A stretch of DNA of 64,000 nt. Origin: Thermoanaerobaculia bacterium (lineage in GTDB: Bacteria; Acidobacteriota; Thermoanaerobaculia; Multivoradales; Multivoraceae). Of the stretch, positions 34,020 to 45,353 are shown piece by piece (positions within the stretch are counted from its first letter, which is position 1; each line of letters starts with the position of its first letter). Location of the stretch: contig JAJEBV010000040.1 of assembly GCA_022822365.1 (NCBI GenBank), forward strand, positions 124,001 to 188,000, written 5' to 3'. Made by a program: the position numbers and the translations under genes. The notes beneath the pieces are model-generated. The model had not been told where the DNA came from. It was given only the letters and a program-made list of their open reading frames with translations, and ran no database searches.

Positions 34020-34976
34020 TCAATCCGAAACCTCGACAAAGCGCCGGAACCGCCAATCGAGGAACTCTCGTTCGGGGCGATCCTCGGGTCGGAGCGGGAG
34101 GCGCAGCCGGGCACCATCCAGTCCCTTGAGGCTCTGAAGCAGTGGACCGTCCCGGCCGTCCCTGACGGACCTCGCCACGTGTACGCGGCAGTCCGTATCG
34201 ACACCGATCAGGTGGGCGTCGAACGCGGTGTGATGCAGCGTCGACATGCAGATGCCGTTCGTCACGATTGCCGGTCCGTCTTCGGCATCCGGCAGGATGT
34301 GGGCACCCACCAAAAGGCGGGACAGCGTCAGGCCGCTGAAGGCGCAACGGTGGCCGTACGCGGACTTCGTCCGGCTGCTGAACCAAGCCTGGTGGTTGCG
34401 CTTCTTCCCGGCAACTAGCGAGTAAGACCTCTCCCGCAGTTCGTTCGCCGCGACGCCAGCCTGCGCGGCCTGGGTCGAGCTCATCGCCGGCTCGAGAGCA
34501 TCGGCGGCGGCGATGAGCACGCGACCCGCGCCAAAGTCCGGAGGCTCCGCCCACACGGGCCAAAGCGGCTCGTAGACGGCCGGCGCGACGCCAACGAAGT
34601 AGATCAGGCGCGCACCCAGGCGGCTGGCTTCGTCAAGCGCCCGGTTGGTGGAATCGTCCCTGCCGCCGCGGGCGAGGTCGTAGGCAAGCAGTCCGGTGCT
34701 GTAGTCCGGTTCGCCCACCTGATCGCGCTACCAGATCCGGCGGCCCGCGCGCGGCGCCACCGTCCGGATGCTGAGCGCCGCGCTCATCTGTCTCGGCTTG
34801 AAGATGCCCGTTGCGCGCCCGGCGAAGTGGACCTTCTCGCCGCGAAAGCGGAAGCCCTCGTCGATCAACTTCCAGGGCAGTCTGGGCCCATGCGCCAGAA
34901 CGAGTCGTTCCAGTTCAGCGAAGGCGGCCGCTCGAATCGCGGCGTCGGAGTCGGCTTGTACTGGACCTGAAATCAC
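34020..34976 (-). pseudogene. HNH endonuclease (HNH_2 type), interrupted by an in-frame amber codon
   Basis: Two open segments (34976-34731 and 34727-34020) are in the same frame and are separated only by a TAG at 34728-34730. Joined, they give about 318 aa. The first segment (for example LVLAHGPRLPWKLID and FKPRQMSAALSIRT) and the second (GLLAYDL, LIYFVGVAPAVYEPLWPV) form the N-terminal recognition-like domain of restriction-type HNH proteins. The C-terminal HNH_2 domain has YGHRCAFSGL, VGAHILPDAEDGP, NGICMSTLHHTAFD and RVHVA, with its key His/Asn residues in place. A single nonsense mutation in an otherwise intact gene suggests recent inactivation, or readthrough. Likely a remnant defence nuclease. 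Confidence 0.75.
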
Positions 34977-35031
34977 CGGCTATAGCTGCCTGACAGGGAA
35001 CATGCTATGTCGACTCCGGCCGCCATGCGGA

Positions 35032-35049
35032 GCCGGCCTTGCGGCCGGC
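35032..35049 (-). terminator. Terminator-like hairpin after waaA-lpxK
   Basis: A perfect 7-bp GC stem with a 4-base loop (GCCGGCC, TTGC, GGCCGGC on the plus strand) lies about 45 bases beyond the lpxK stop. There is no U-tract, so this is only a terminator candidate. Confidence 0.3.
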
Positions 35050-35094
35050 ACGGGTTTCTGTCCGCGTCAATCGCCTTACCCGCGCGCATGGCGC

Positions 35095-36078
35095 TCAACG
35101 CTCCAGTCGACCGGTGAGCCAAGGCAGGAACTCCGGTTCGATCTCCGCTTCGACCCTGAGTTCCAGCAGCGGCGGCGCGGCCGTCGGCAGACGGTCGCGG
35201 AGCTTGACGGCGTCCTTGGAGGTCGTGACGAGGGCGTCGCAGCGATGGCGGGTGCAGGCGGATTCGATCGCGCTGAGGGAACGCGGCGGGTAGGCGTGGT
35301 GGTCGGGGAAGCGGAGGTGGTCCACGCACTCCAGGCCCGCGGCCGCCGCAGTGCGGGCAACGCGATCCGGGCGAGCGACGCCGGTGACGAGCAGCGGTCG
35401 CTCCGGTGGCGGGCCGCCCAGGAGTTCGGACCGAAGCGTCGAGGTGAACACCGGGCCCTTGAAGCCGTGGCGGCGCAGGGTCGGTTCGAAATCGGCCGGC
35501 GGTTCGACGCCTCTTTCGAGGCCGGTGATCACCGCGGCGTCGGCGAGGCGCACCATGCCCAGAGGCTCGCGCAGGCGGCCTCCGGGTAGCAGCAGGCCGC
35601 CGGCGAACGGGTCGGTGGCCGGGAACGTCAGGATCTCGACATCGCGGCGCACCCGGAGGTGGGAGAAGCCGTCGTCGAGCAAGAAGACGTCGACGTCGGG
35701 CGCCCGCTCGAGGGCCAGGGCAGCGGCCGCGCGGCGGTCGGCGCCGACCGCCACCACCACGCCCGGCGCCTGCTCCGCGATCATCACCGGCTCGTCGCCG
35801 GCCTGTTCCCCCGACACGAGCGGCCCCTCGCCGAGGCTCACGATCAGTGGTTCCCGGCCCTTGCGACGGTAGCCGCGCGACAGCACGGCCACTCGCTGGC
35901 CGCCACCCACCAGGCCGAGCGCCACGGCGATCACAGCCGGCGTCTTGCCGCTGCCGCCCCAGTGCAGGTTGCCGATGCTGACGGTGGGCCGGCCCAGGCT
36001 CGCGGCCCGAGTCGACCAGTGGCGGCGACGGCGACGGTGTCCCCACTCGTAGAACCGTTGCCAGGGGCTCCCGGCCAT
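35095..36078 (-). CDS. lpxK: Tetraacyldisaccharide 4'-kinase
   Basis: LpxK phosphorylates the 4' position of the lipid A disaccharide at the inner membrane. ATG 36078 (MAGSPWQRFYEWGHRRRR) lies one base after the waaA stop and gives 327 aa, normal for the family. The P-loop is GNLHWGGSGKTP. Other family features are AVLSRGYRRKG, SGEQAGDEPVMIAEQ, VFLLDDGFSHLRVRRD (Walker B-like), GGLLLPGGRLREP and FPDHHAYPPRSL. It is the second gene of a waaA-lpxK pair. Confidence 0.95.
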   Translation of the reverse strand: MAGSPWQRFYEWGHRRRRRHWSTRAASLGRPTVSIGNLHWGGSGKTPAVIAVALGLVGGGQRVAVLSRGYRRKGREPLIVSLGEGPLVSGEQAGDEPVMIAEQAPGVVVAVGADRRAAAALALERAPDVDVFLLDDGFSHLRVRRDVEILTFPATDPFAGGLLLPGGRLREPLGMVRLADAAVITGLERGVEPPADFEPTLRRHGFKGPVFTSTLRSELLGGPPPERPLLVTGVARPDRVARTAAAAGLECVDHLRFPDHHAYPPRSLSAIESACTRHRCDALVTTSKDAVKLRDRLPTAAPPLLELRVEAEIEPEFLPWLTGRLER

Positions 36079-36079
36079 G

Positions 36080-37429
36080 TCAGTTGCGGTCCGGAGTGCA
36101 GGTGGAGACGCCGGCGCGCCCAGTGGGATCGGCGGCGGCTGGCGGAACGGACAGGTCAACGACCTGGCGGAGCAACTCCACGGAGCGCTCGACGGCGCCG
36201 CGGTTGCGATCGACGAGCACCAGGCCCCGGGCGCCCCGCTCTGCCGCATCGTCCGGTCGGTCCAGAACCTGCCGCCAGGCACGGGTCAACGCCTGTCCGT
36301 CCCGCACCACGGTGAGGGCGCCGGCGGCCTCGAAGTCGCGCGCGATGCGCCGGAAGTTCTCCATCGACGGACCGACGATCACGGGCACGCCGAAACGCGC
36401 CGCCTCGATCGGGTTGTGGCCGCCGGTCGGCACGAGCGTGCCGCCGATGAAGGCGGCGGACGCGAGCCGGTAGATCGAGGCCAGCTCGCCCAGGGAATCG
36501 AGCAGGACGATCCCGGGCGGCGAGGCCGGCCGCGGCGCAGTGCCCCCGGCAGCGTCCATCCGGCTCCGCCGGATTGCCGACAGGGGCCGATCCTCCATCT
36601 CTCGCCATACCTCGTCGAAGCGTTCCGGATGGCGGGGCGCCAGGACCAGCAACGCCTCGCGATCCACTCGTTCGAAGGCGTCGAGGACGATCAGCTCTTC
36701 GCCGGGCATCGTCGAGCCCGCGATCAGAATCGGCCGATTCCCTGCGAGGTCCCGCAGGGCCTGCTCCAGGCCGGCCACCGGAGCCGGTTCCGGCGTGTCG
36801 AACTTCAGGTTCCCCGTCATCGACGTGCGTTCGCGTCCCGCGCCCAGACTCAGCAAACGCTCCTCGTCCTGCGGACTCTGGGCGCCCAGCCGCCCCAGCG
36901 GGTCGAGCAGAAAGCGCCGGTAGAGACGGCCGGCCCGCTTCATCCGCCCGTAGCTGCGGTCGCTGACGCGGGCGTTGAGCACCGCCACGGGCATCGACCG
37001 GCGGCGGCAGTCCCGCAGCAGCAGGGGCCAGAGCTCGCTCTCGAAGAGGACCAGCGCCCGCGGCGCGTAACGGTCCAGGAAACGGCCGACCAGCAACCCC
37101 AGGTCGAACGGCAGGTAGGTGACGACGACGCTGCGGCCGTTCGCGGCCAGCGGCTCGAACAGCCTCTTCGCCGCCGCCTGGCCGGTGGGCGTCACCGTCG
37201 TCACGACGAGGTCGAGGTCCGGCGGCAGGGCCCGCGCCAGGGTCGCCGCCACTCCGGCCTCACCCACCGACGCGGCGTGCAGCCACAGCGGTCTGGTCCC
37301 CCCAGCCTCCGGCAAGCGCCCCAGCCGGGCAGGAAGGGTCGACAGGTAGTGCCGGCCGCGCCGCGCCAGCAGGACGGGCGCCGCCACGCCCAACCCTGCC
37401 GCCATCGCGAGCTGGTAGAGGAACCACAT
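36080..37429 (-). CDS. waaA: 3-deoxy-D-manno-octulosonic acid (Kdo) transferase
   Basis: WaaA/KdtA adds Kdo to lipid IVA. I use ATG 37429 (MWFLYQLAMAAGLG), giving 449 aa with an N-terminal membrane anchor. Visible GT-B features include LWLHAASVGEAG (the conserved acceptor-side Glu), TTVTPTGQAAAKRLF, YLPFDLGLLVGRFL, LFESELWPLLLRDC, NARVSDRSY, GNLKFD, AGSTMPGEELIVLDAF, and the C-terminal FIGGTLVPTGGHNPIEAARFG. It is followed by lpxK with a one-base gap and is divergent from the sigma-factor operon. Confidence 0.95.
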   Translation of the reverse strand: MWFLYQLAMAAGLGVAAPVLLARRGRHYLSTLPARLGRLPEAGGTRPLWLHAASVGEAGVAATLARALPPDLDLVVTTVTPTGQAAAKRLFEPLAANGRSVVVTYLPFDLGLLVGRFLDRYAPRALVLFESELWPLLLRDCRRRSMPVAVLNARVSDRSYGRMKRAGRLYRRFLLDPLGRLGAQSPQDEERLLSLGAGRERTSMTGNLKFDTPEPAPVAGLEQALRDLAGNRPILIAGSTMPGEELIVLDAFERVDREALLVLAPRHPERFDEVWREMEDRPLSAIRRSRMDAAGGTAPRPASPPGIVLLDSLGELASIYRLASAAFIGGTLVPTGGHNPIEAARFGVPVIVGPSMENFRRIARDFEAAGALTVVRDGQALTRAWRQVLDRPDDAAERGARGLVLVDRNRGAVERSVELLRQVVDLSVPPAAADPTGRAGVSTCTPDRN

Positions 37430-37609
37430 AAGGTGACGGCCGGGCGCCCAACCGCTTCCGGTGCGACGCGCAGTGAACTCATGGGGCTGCCGAAGCCCCG
37501 TATTGACGGACGAGTATAATTCCGCCGCCTGCTGGCGGAGGGCTTTCCAGTCTCCCGACGCGCGGCCTCTTGGACGCTTTGCCCCGGGCCTCCGTATCAA
37601 CAGCGAGGC

Positions 37610-38317
37610 ATGAGATCCGCGCAAGCCATCCGCATGGAACCGCCACGCGAAGATCCTCCCCGGAGCGGTCTCACGATCGCGTACTCCCGCCACCAGCGTC
37701 AGGTGGCGTGGGCCGACGCGTCCGACGCCGAACTCCTCGAAGGCCTTCGCGGCGACGACGACCTCGCTCTCGACGAGCTGATGCGCCGCAAGACGACCCC
37801 GTTGGTTCGTCTGGCCACCCGGCTCGTGGGAGACCGGGAAGACGCGCGCGACATCGTCCAGATCGCCTTCCTGCGCATCTGGAACTCGCGGCATCGTTTC
37901 GACCGCCGGTACAGCCCGAACACGTGGATCTACCGGATCGTCTCGAACCTCGCGATCGACCACCTGCGCTCCCGCGCCTCCCGCCTCCGCTCGTTGCAGA
38001 GCTTCCAGTTGCACGACGATCACCAGCGGGGCGAAGTCTCCGCGCGGCAACTCGATTCGCTGTCCGCCAGTGAGGTCCGGTCCGTGTTTCATGAGCTCGC
38101 ATCCACTCTGAGCGACAAGCAGCGCGCGGTGTTCGTGCTGCGCGAGATGGAGGGGTTGGCCGGCAAGGAGATCGCCGGCATCCTCGGCATCCGTCCCTCG
38201 ACCGTCCGCAACCACCTGTTCAACAGCCGCAAGCTGCTCCGCGAGGAGCTGCTCAGGCGCTACCCCGAGTACGCGCAGACAGCCGGGACCCGTGCCGGCA
38301 GAAAGGAGCGCCCATGA
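37610..38317 (+). CDS. ECF-family RNA polymerase sigma factor
   Basis: The 235-aa product has a sigma-70 region 2 (about 45-115: DELMRRKTTPLVRLATRL, DARDIVQIAFLRIWNSRHRF, PNTWIYRIVSNLAIDHLR) and a region 4 (about 165-225: LSDKQRAVFVLREMEGLAGKEIA, STVRNHLFNSRKLLREEL). No region 3 is seen. It lies first in the operon, overlapping (ATGA) a gene for a zinc-type anti-sigma factor, so it is very likely controlled by that protein. The secretion/pilus genes that follow on the same transcript are the obvious candidate targets, with possible autoregulation. Confidence 0.93.
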   Translation: MRSAQAIRMEPPREDPPRSGLTIAYSRHQRQVAWADASDAELLEGLRGDDDLALDELMRRKTTPLVRLATRLVGDREDARDIVQIAFLRIWNSRHRFDRRYSPNTWIYRIVSNLAIDHLRSRASRLRSLQSFQLHDDHQRGEVSARQLDSLSASEVRSVFHELASTLSDKQRAVFVLREMEGLAGKEIAGILGIRPSTVRNHLFNSRKLLREELLRRYPEYAQTAGTRAGRKERP

Positions 38318-38868
38318 CTTCTCCCTGTCCCGACTGGGCTGCCCTCGTGCGCGAACGCGAGCGGGCCGAACGGAGTTCGGAAGTCGGCGACGCGACGGTG
38401 GACGCCGCCTGGGAAGACGCTCTCCGCCACCGCGAGGACTGCGAACGCTGTCGCGCGGCCTCGCTCGACGCCGATCCGCTGCTGCTGTTCAGCGGCAACC
38501 TCGCCCGCGACGACGAAGAGGTCAGCGCGGCCGACGTCGAGGCGATCCGCCAGCGCGTGCGGCTCGAGCTCGACGGACGGGCGACCGAGAGGCGCCTGAA
38601 CGAGGCGCGGAGCGCCCGCCGGCGCCTGCCCATGGCTTCGGTGCTGGCCGCCGGGATCGCGGCCGCGGCGCTCGGTCTGAGTTTCCTGCTGTGGCCCGAG
38701 AGCGCGCCGCCGGCGGACGAGATCGCGGGCGACCCGCCCGTGCTGCCCGACCACATCGCGATGGCGCCGCTCGTGGAGCCGCTCGGCGACGAGCCGCTGC
38801 AGGTCTACCAGCTTCCCGGCAACGGCCACGGTTCCGGCCTCGACGTGGTCCTGGTGGTGGCGCCGTGA
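38314..38868 (+). CDS. Membrane-anchored ZAS-type anti-sigma factor
   Basis: The 184-aa product has the zinc anti-sigma signature H39-x3-C43-x2-C46 (HREDCERC) in a helical cytoplasmic N-terminus. One membrane span lies at about residues 106-126 (MASVLAAGIAAAALGLSFLLW), followed by a short periplasmic tail. This layout is typical for ECF anti-sigma factors, which release the sigma factor on an envelope or redox signal. The gene overlaps the sigma gene by four bases. Its stop overlaps the next start as GTGA. Confidence 0.8.
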   Translation: MTSPCPDWAALVRERERAERSSEVGDATVDAAWEDALRHREDCERCRAASLDADPLLLFSGNLARDDEEVSAADVEAIRQRVRLELDGRATERRLNEARSARRRLPMASVLAAGIAAAALGLSFLLWPESAPPADEIAGDPPVLPDHIAMAPLVEPLGDEPLQVYQLPGNGHGSGLDVVLVVAP

Positions 38869-39617
38869 GGACCGCTCCCGTCCTTCGTTGGGCCATGGCC
38901 GCCCTGCCCTTCCTGGCTGCCGCCGGCGCGCTGCAGCCGGCCCTCGCCCAGCCTGGTCGCGCGCAACCGGGAGACGCGCAGCAGGAGGCCGAAACCCAGA
39001 TCCGCCACGCCTTCACGCTCCAGCATCAACGGGCGGACGACGCCCTGGAGTGGATGCAGAACGAGATGTCGCCCCAGGGAACGATCGAACTGCAGCGGGC
39101 GACGAACACTCTGGTGCTAAGGGACCGGAGCAGCGTGCTCGAGCACCTGCTCGCCCTGCTGCGCGACTTCGACCACCCCCGCCAGCAGATCGAGTTCGAG
39201 ATCTTCATCCTCGAGGCGTCGCGCCGCGGCAGCGGCGACCCGCGGTCCGAGTTGCCCGCGCAGCTCACCGACGAGCTGGGCAACTGGCTGGCCTTCACGA
39301 GTTACCGGCTGCTCGGCGAGGGCCAGTTCGAAGCGACGGAGGGCGAGAACGTCCGCTACGAGATCGGCACCGAGTTCCGGCTCGGTTTCCGGGTCGGCAC
39401 CGTGCTGCTCGACCGCCGCCTCAAGCTGTACGGGGTCGAAATCGAGCGTAGTCGCAGCGCCGTCCTCGACGAGCGCGTCTTCAACGGCCACCTGAACGTC
39501 TGGGTCGGCAAGCCGCTGGTCCTGGCCCTCCCCTACCGCGGTTCCGACGCCAGCGGCCTGGTGGTCGCCGTGACCGTGCGGTCTCCCCGCGAAGACGGCC
39601 TGGGCGCCGGCGACTAG
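38865..39617 (+). CDS. Exported protein with secretin N-domain-like fold
   Basis: GTG 38865 overlaps the anti-sigma stop and gives 250 aa with a signal peptide ending near QPALAQ. Residues about 45-110 (IRHAFTLQHQRADDALEWMQ, LQRATNTLVLRDRSSVLEHL, ALLRDFDHPRQQIEFEIFILEA) follow the pattern of the secretin N1/NolW-like ring-building domain. No secretin pore region follows. The rest is beta-rich and ends in a soluble tail. It may sit in the periplasm next to the secretin encoded 6 kb downstream, but that is inference. Confidence 0.65.
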   Translation: MRTAPVLRWAMAALPFLAAAGALQPALAQPGRAQPGDAQQEAETQIRHAFTLQHQRADDALEWMQNEMSPQGTIELQRATNTLVLRDRSSVLEHLLALLRDFDHPRQQIEFEIFILEASRRGSGDPRSELPAQLTDELGNWLAFTSYRLLGEGQFEATEGENVRYEIGTEFRLGFRVGTVLLDRRLKLYGVEIERSRSAVLDERVFNGHLNVWVGKPLVLALPYRGSDASGLVVAVTVRSPREDGLGAGD

Positions 39618-39631
39618 GAGCGGGTCGAGTC

Positions 39632-40869
39632 ATGCAGTTCGTCTGCCGGCTTGGCACCGCCGACGGTCGCATCGTGGAGCAGATCCACGAGGCGCCGGAT
39701 CTGCGCACCGCGCGGCGCGAGATCGAGCGCCGCGGGCTGTACGTCTTCGAGATCAGGCGCCGCGGCCTGCAGCACCTCTTCGGGGCGCTCCTGGGCACGG
39801 GTTCGGCCGCCGCCGAGAGCAGCCGCAAGGCGGTCCCGGGACAGGACTTCCTGATCTTCAACCAGCAGTTGGCGGGCCTGCTCAGCGCGGGACTGCCCCT
39901 GCTCCAGTGCCTGGACCTGCTCCACGAGCGCCAGCGCCACGCCGCCTTCAAGGAGTCGCTGGGCGAGATCCGGGACCGCGTCGAGAGCGGCGAGGAACTC
40001 TCCGAGGCGTTTGCCGCGGCGGGCAACTCGTTCCCGCCGATCTACAGCTCGATGCTCAAGGCCGGCGAGCAGAGCGGCGGCCTGGAACGCGTCATTCGCC
40101 GGTACGTCCGCCAACTCAAGCTCGTGACGACTTCCCGCAAGCGGGTCGTCAGCGCGTTCTTCTACCCGGCGCTCCTGATCTGCCTGTCCGTCGGCATCGT
40201 GGCGGTGATGATGTTCTTCGTCATGCCCCGCTTCGAGGAGTTCTACGTGGCGCTCGACCTCGATCTGCCCTGGCTCACGCAACTCCTCCTCGCCGTGTCC
40301 CAGGTGCTGCGCAACCCGACCACCCTCGTGCTCATGGCCGCGGTCGCCGTGGCCGCCTGGGCGAGCTGGAGGATCGGCAGGAGCGGCCGGATCGGCGCCC
40401 TGGTCGATCGCCTGAAACTGCGGCTTCCGTTCATCGGGCCGATCTTCCACCGCTTCGCCCTGTCCGAGTTCTGCCGTTCCCTGGCCACCCTGCTGCACGG
40501 CGGCCTGCCGCTCGCTTCGGCCCTCGAAACCGCGGCGTCGGCTGTCACGAACCGCTTCCTGCACGAACGGGCGGTGGCGCTCGGACCGCGTATCCGCGAG
40601 GGCGAAGCGTTCCACGTGGCCCTCGAGGAATCGGAGGTGTTCACCGACCTCGCGATCGACATGGTCAAGGTCGGCGAGGCGACCGGCGCCCTGGACGAGA
40701 TGGTGAACAGCGTCTCCGACTTCCTCGACGAGGATGTCGAGACCCGAACCGAGCGGCTCCTCTCGCTGGTGGAGCCCGTGATGCTGGTCGTCATGGGCTG
40801 CACCATCGCATTGCTCGTGCTCTCGATGTATCTGCCGCTCTTCAGCGTACTTGGACAGGTGCAGGGCTG

Positions 40870-40870
<1 letters not shown>
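39632..40870 (+). CDS. Type II secretion/type IV pilus inner-membrane platform protein (GspF/PilC)
   Basis: The 412-aa product has the short N-terminal domain (EAPDLRTARREIERRGLYV) and two T2SF repeats. The first runs about 70-195 (FNQQLAGLLSAGLPLLQCLDLL, LKAGEQSGGLERVI, RKRVVSAFFYPALLI). The second runs about 270-395 (FALSEFCRSLATLLHGGLPL, MVKVGEATGALDEMV, ERLLSLVEPVMLVVMG). Three membrane spans are visible, near residues 175-200, 225-250 and 385-410. GspF/PilC is the cytoplasmic-membrane platform that passes movement from the ATPase to the pseudopilus. It overlaps the ATPase gene (TGATG). Confidence 0.93.
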
Positions 40871-42555
<1,685 letters not shown>

Positions 42556-43527
42556 GCGCCTTGCCGGCCTCGACGACCCTCGGGGACCGGCATCGGTGTT
42601 CCTGCTCGACGAGCGCGAACTCGTCCTGGCGCACTTTGTGCGCCAGAGCGGCCCCACGCCCGAGCTGCAGGCGGTCAGGCGCCGGGAACTGCCCGCCGAC
42701 ACGTTCCAGGATGGGGCGCTGGGCGGCCCGTTGCGCGAGCCCGCCCAATTCCACGACGTGGTCACCGAACTCCAGCAGGCCGCCGATACCGCCACCGGAG
42801 CTCAGGTCAGGGCCGCCGCACTCGTCCTCCCGGACCGCTGGCTGCGGCTGACCTTCGCGGAAGTCGAGGACGTGCCCCGGAGCCCGCAGCATCGCGAGGA
42901 AGCCCTTCGCTTCAAGCTGCGCAAGCAGGTTCCCTTCCGGGTGGAGGAGTTGCGCGTTCGCGGCGCACGGACCGGCAATGGCGCCGGCGAGTCCACGCGC
43001 TTCCTGATCGCCTTCGGCGTCGAGCGTGTGCTGGCCCAGATCGAGGACTCGTTCCGCCGTGCCGGCATCCACATCGGCATGGTGACGAACGCGAGCCTCG
43101 GCGCGGCGCACGGCATCCGGCAGATGCAGGGCGACGCCGGCGCCTTCCTCCTTCTGCTCGCCCACCGCGACGGCTACTCCCTCCTGGCGCACACGGCGGA
43201 CGCCCCCGCTCTCTATCGCTACAAGAGCTTCGACCCGGCCCTCCCTCCCTCGGTCGCTTCCCGACTGGCGGTGCGCGAACTGCGGCTGACCCGGAGCTTC
43301 ATCGAGGAGCGCGGTGTGTTCGGCGCCGGGGCCGGCCTGCCAGAGCACGTCCTGATGCTGGCGGCGGAGGCTTCGCGGGAAACCTGGCGCGAGCGGCTGG
43401 AAGACGGCCTCGGACTACCGGCCCGCGTCTTCGACGACAACATCATCTCCGGCAACGGATCCGAGGCCGGGGAACTCGACCTCGACCGCGCCCTGCCGAT
43501 GCTGGGCGCCTCGCTCTCGGTGAGGAC

Positions 43528-44154
43528 GTGAGCAGGTCCCTGAACCTGGCGGCCCGACCGTTCGTCAACCGCCGCCCCTGGCGCCGGCTGACCGCTCTGC
43601 TGTGGGCGCTCGGCATCGCCCTGCTGACCCTGAACGCGGTGCTGTACTGGGGCTACCTCACCGGCTCCGCCGACGCCCGCGCCGAACTCTCCGGGCTGCG
43701 GGAGCAACTCGCCGGCGACCAGACGCAACTCGACCGCCTGAGCACGGAACTGGCGCGCCTCGACCTGGAGGCGCAGAACCGCGAAGTCGCCTTCCTGAAC
43801 GAGCGAATCGCGGACCGGCGCTTCCCCTGGGGGCAGCTCTTCAACGACATCGAGCAGGTCCTGCCGTGGAACACGCGCCTGCGCAGTCTGGCGCCGGAGC
43901 GCGGCGACCGGAACCGGCGGCGGCGCGCGGAGCCAGGAACCGGCGACCGGTCCCGGGTGGTCCTCGACCTGACCGGCGAAGCCCAGGAAGACCAGGGCCT
44001 GCTCGATCTGATCGACGCCCTGTTCGAGCACCCCGCCTTCGACGATCCCAAGCTGCTCCACGAGAGCCGGCAGGACGCCGGCCCGCTGGACTTCACCATT
44101 GCGGTCGTCTACCTGCCCGGCGGCGCCGGCGACGCCGCGGAGGACCAGCCGTGA
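43528..44154 (+). CDS. PilN-like inner-membrane assembly protein
   Basis: The 208-aa product starts at GTG 43528 (GTGA overlap). It begins SRSLNLAARPFVNRRPWRRL, a PilN-type N-terminus (the NLA-RPF region that binds PilM). One membrane span follows at about 22-43, then a coiled coil (about 50-95) and a small periplasmic alpha/beta domain. PilN normally pairs with PilO through these coiled coils. The linker around residues 130-145 is unusually Arg-rich. Confidence 0.75.
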   Translation: MSRSLNLAARPFVNRRPWRRLTALLWALGIALLTLNAVLYWGYLTGSADARAELSGLREQLAGDQTQLDRLSTELARLDLEAQNREVAFLNERIADRRFPWGQLFNDIEQVLPWNTRLRSLAPERGDRNRRRRAEPGTGDRSRVVLDLTGEAQEDQGLLDLIDALFEHPAFDDPKLLHESRQDAGPLDFTIAVVYLPGGAGDAAEDQP

Positions 44155-44732
44155 GACGGCGACGGCGCGGCTGGCGCCTGCGCGTCTGGTTCTGGGTCGG
44201 CGCGGGCCTGTGCGTCCTCAACGCGGCTCTGCTGTCCACCTACCGCGGCGTCTACGCCGGCCGCTTTCAGGCGCTCGAGGACGAGATCGCCCAGGTCCAG
44301 AACCTGCGCACGCGCGCCACCCAGGAGGTGGCCCGCCGCGAGGGCCAGGTCACCACGGTCGAGGCGACCCGCGGCCATGTGCGAACCCTGTACCGCGAGG
44401 GATTCGCGACCGAGCGCGAACGGTTGACCGACCTGATCGGCGAGGTCAAGGAACTGGCCGACCGCTCGGGACTCCGTCCCGGCTCGATCTCCTACCCGGA
44501 GGCGACCCTGGAGCAGTACGGCCTGGTCGAGAAGTCGATCGTGTTCACGGTCGAGGGGAACTACCGCCAGTTGCGGGGCCTGGTCAACCTGCTCGAGGTC
44601 ACGGACACCTTCGTGGCCCTCGAGTCGATCAGCCTGAGCGAGGCGACGCCGAACCTGCGCATCGACCTCCGGCTCTCGACCCTGTTCTCCGGCAACGACT
44701 CCCGGACCGGCCAGCAGGAGGCGGGAGCATGA
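44151..44732 (+). CDS. PilO-like inner-membrane assembly protein
   Basis: GTG 44151 overlaps the PilN-like stop and gives 193 aa. A basic head (RRRRRGWRLR), one membrane span (about 12-32), a coiled coil (about 40-95) and a C-terminal ferredoxin-like domain (FTVEGNYRQLRGLVNLLE, LESISLSEATPNLRIDLRLSTL) match the PilO/GspM layout. It should dimerise with the PilN-like product. Confidence 0.75.
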   Translation: MRRRRRGWRLRVWFWVGAGLCVLNAALLSTYRGVYAGRFQALEDEIAQVQNLRTRATQEVARREGQVTTVEATRGHVRTLYREGFATERERLTDLIGEVKELADRSGLRPGSISYPEATLEQYGLVEKSIVFTVEGNYRQLRGLVNLLEVTDTFVALESISLSEATPNLRIDLRLSTLFSGNDSRTGQQEAGA

Positions 44733-45340
44733 GCGCCGCCCAGGCCGGCGGCTCCGGCCGGCCGAACCCGCTGCTGCTGGGCCTGCTGGGCATCGTCGTG
44801 GTGGTCGCCGCGTGGCGCTATCTGCCGTCGTTCGGCGGCGGTCCCGGCTTCACCCGCACGACCGCGGGCGATCTGCGTTCGACCGCGATCGACGTCGTCG
44901 AGCTCGCCGCCTACACCCTCGACCAGCCGCCGCCGGCCAGCAGCCCGACGCGGGATCCCTGGTCTTTCGGCAGCCGGCCGGCGCCCGAGGCGGCCCTCCC
45001 CGAGCTGGAGACGGCCCCGCCCCCCGAACCCGAGCGGCCCGCGATTCCGGAGACACCGGCGCCAATCACCATCCCCGAGACGCCGGCGCCGCAACCGATC
45101 GGCCCCGCGCCGCCGCCGATCGACATCTTCTACATCGGCTCTTTCGGACGCAGCGACAATCCGATCGCGGTGTTCATCGACGCCGACAAGTCCATCTTCA
45201 ACGCACTCGAGGGCGACCTCGTCAAGGACAAGTTCGAAGTGCAGAACATCGGCTACGAGTCGGTCGACCTGCTCTTCGTGGGTTTCCCGGACGAACAGCC
45301 GGTGCGGCTCGCCATCGGCGGCCGGCCGACCGGAAGCTAA
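44729..45340 (+). CDS. PilP/GspC-like linker protein (tentative)
   Basis: ATG 44729 overlaps the PilO-like stop (ATGA) and gives 203 aa. It has one membrane span (about 15-33), a long Pro/Glu-rich periplasmic stalk (about 65-130, with repeats of IPETPAP) and a small C-terminal beta domain (about 133-200, IDIFYIGSFG to VRLAIGGRPTGS). This build, and its place between the PilO-like and secretin genes, fit a PilP/GspC-type linker to the secretin. Sequence similarity alone is weak. Confidence 0.55.
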   Translation: MSAAQAGGSGRPNPLLLGLLGIVVVVAAWRYLPSFGGGPGFTRTTAGDLRSTAIDVVELAAYTLDQPPPASSPTRDPWSFGSRPAPEAALPELETAPPPEPERPAIPETPAPITIPETPAPQPIGPAPPPIDIFYIGSFGRSDNPIAVFIDADKSIFNALEGDLVKDKFEVQNIGYESVDLLFVGFPDEQPVRLAIGGRPTGS

Positions 45341-45353
45341 GGATCTGAACCAC

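Noticed and set aside
34728..34730. TAG in the HNH gene read as pyrrolysine or other recoding
   Set aside because: No pyrrolysine machinery is in view and the codon is not at a known functional site; a nonsense mutation is simpler.
37501..37520. TTGAC followed by TATAAT upstream of the sigma-factor gene
   Set aside because: The two hexamers are only about 7 bases apart instead of about 17, and no -35-like hexamer sits at the right distance from TATAAT on either strand, so I do not call a sigma-70 promoter.
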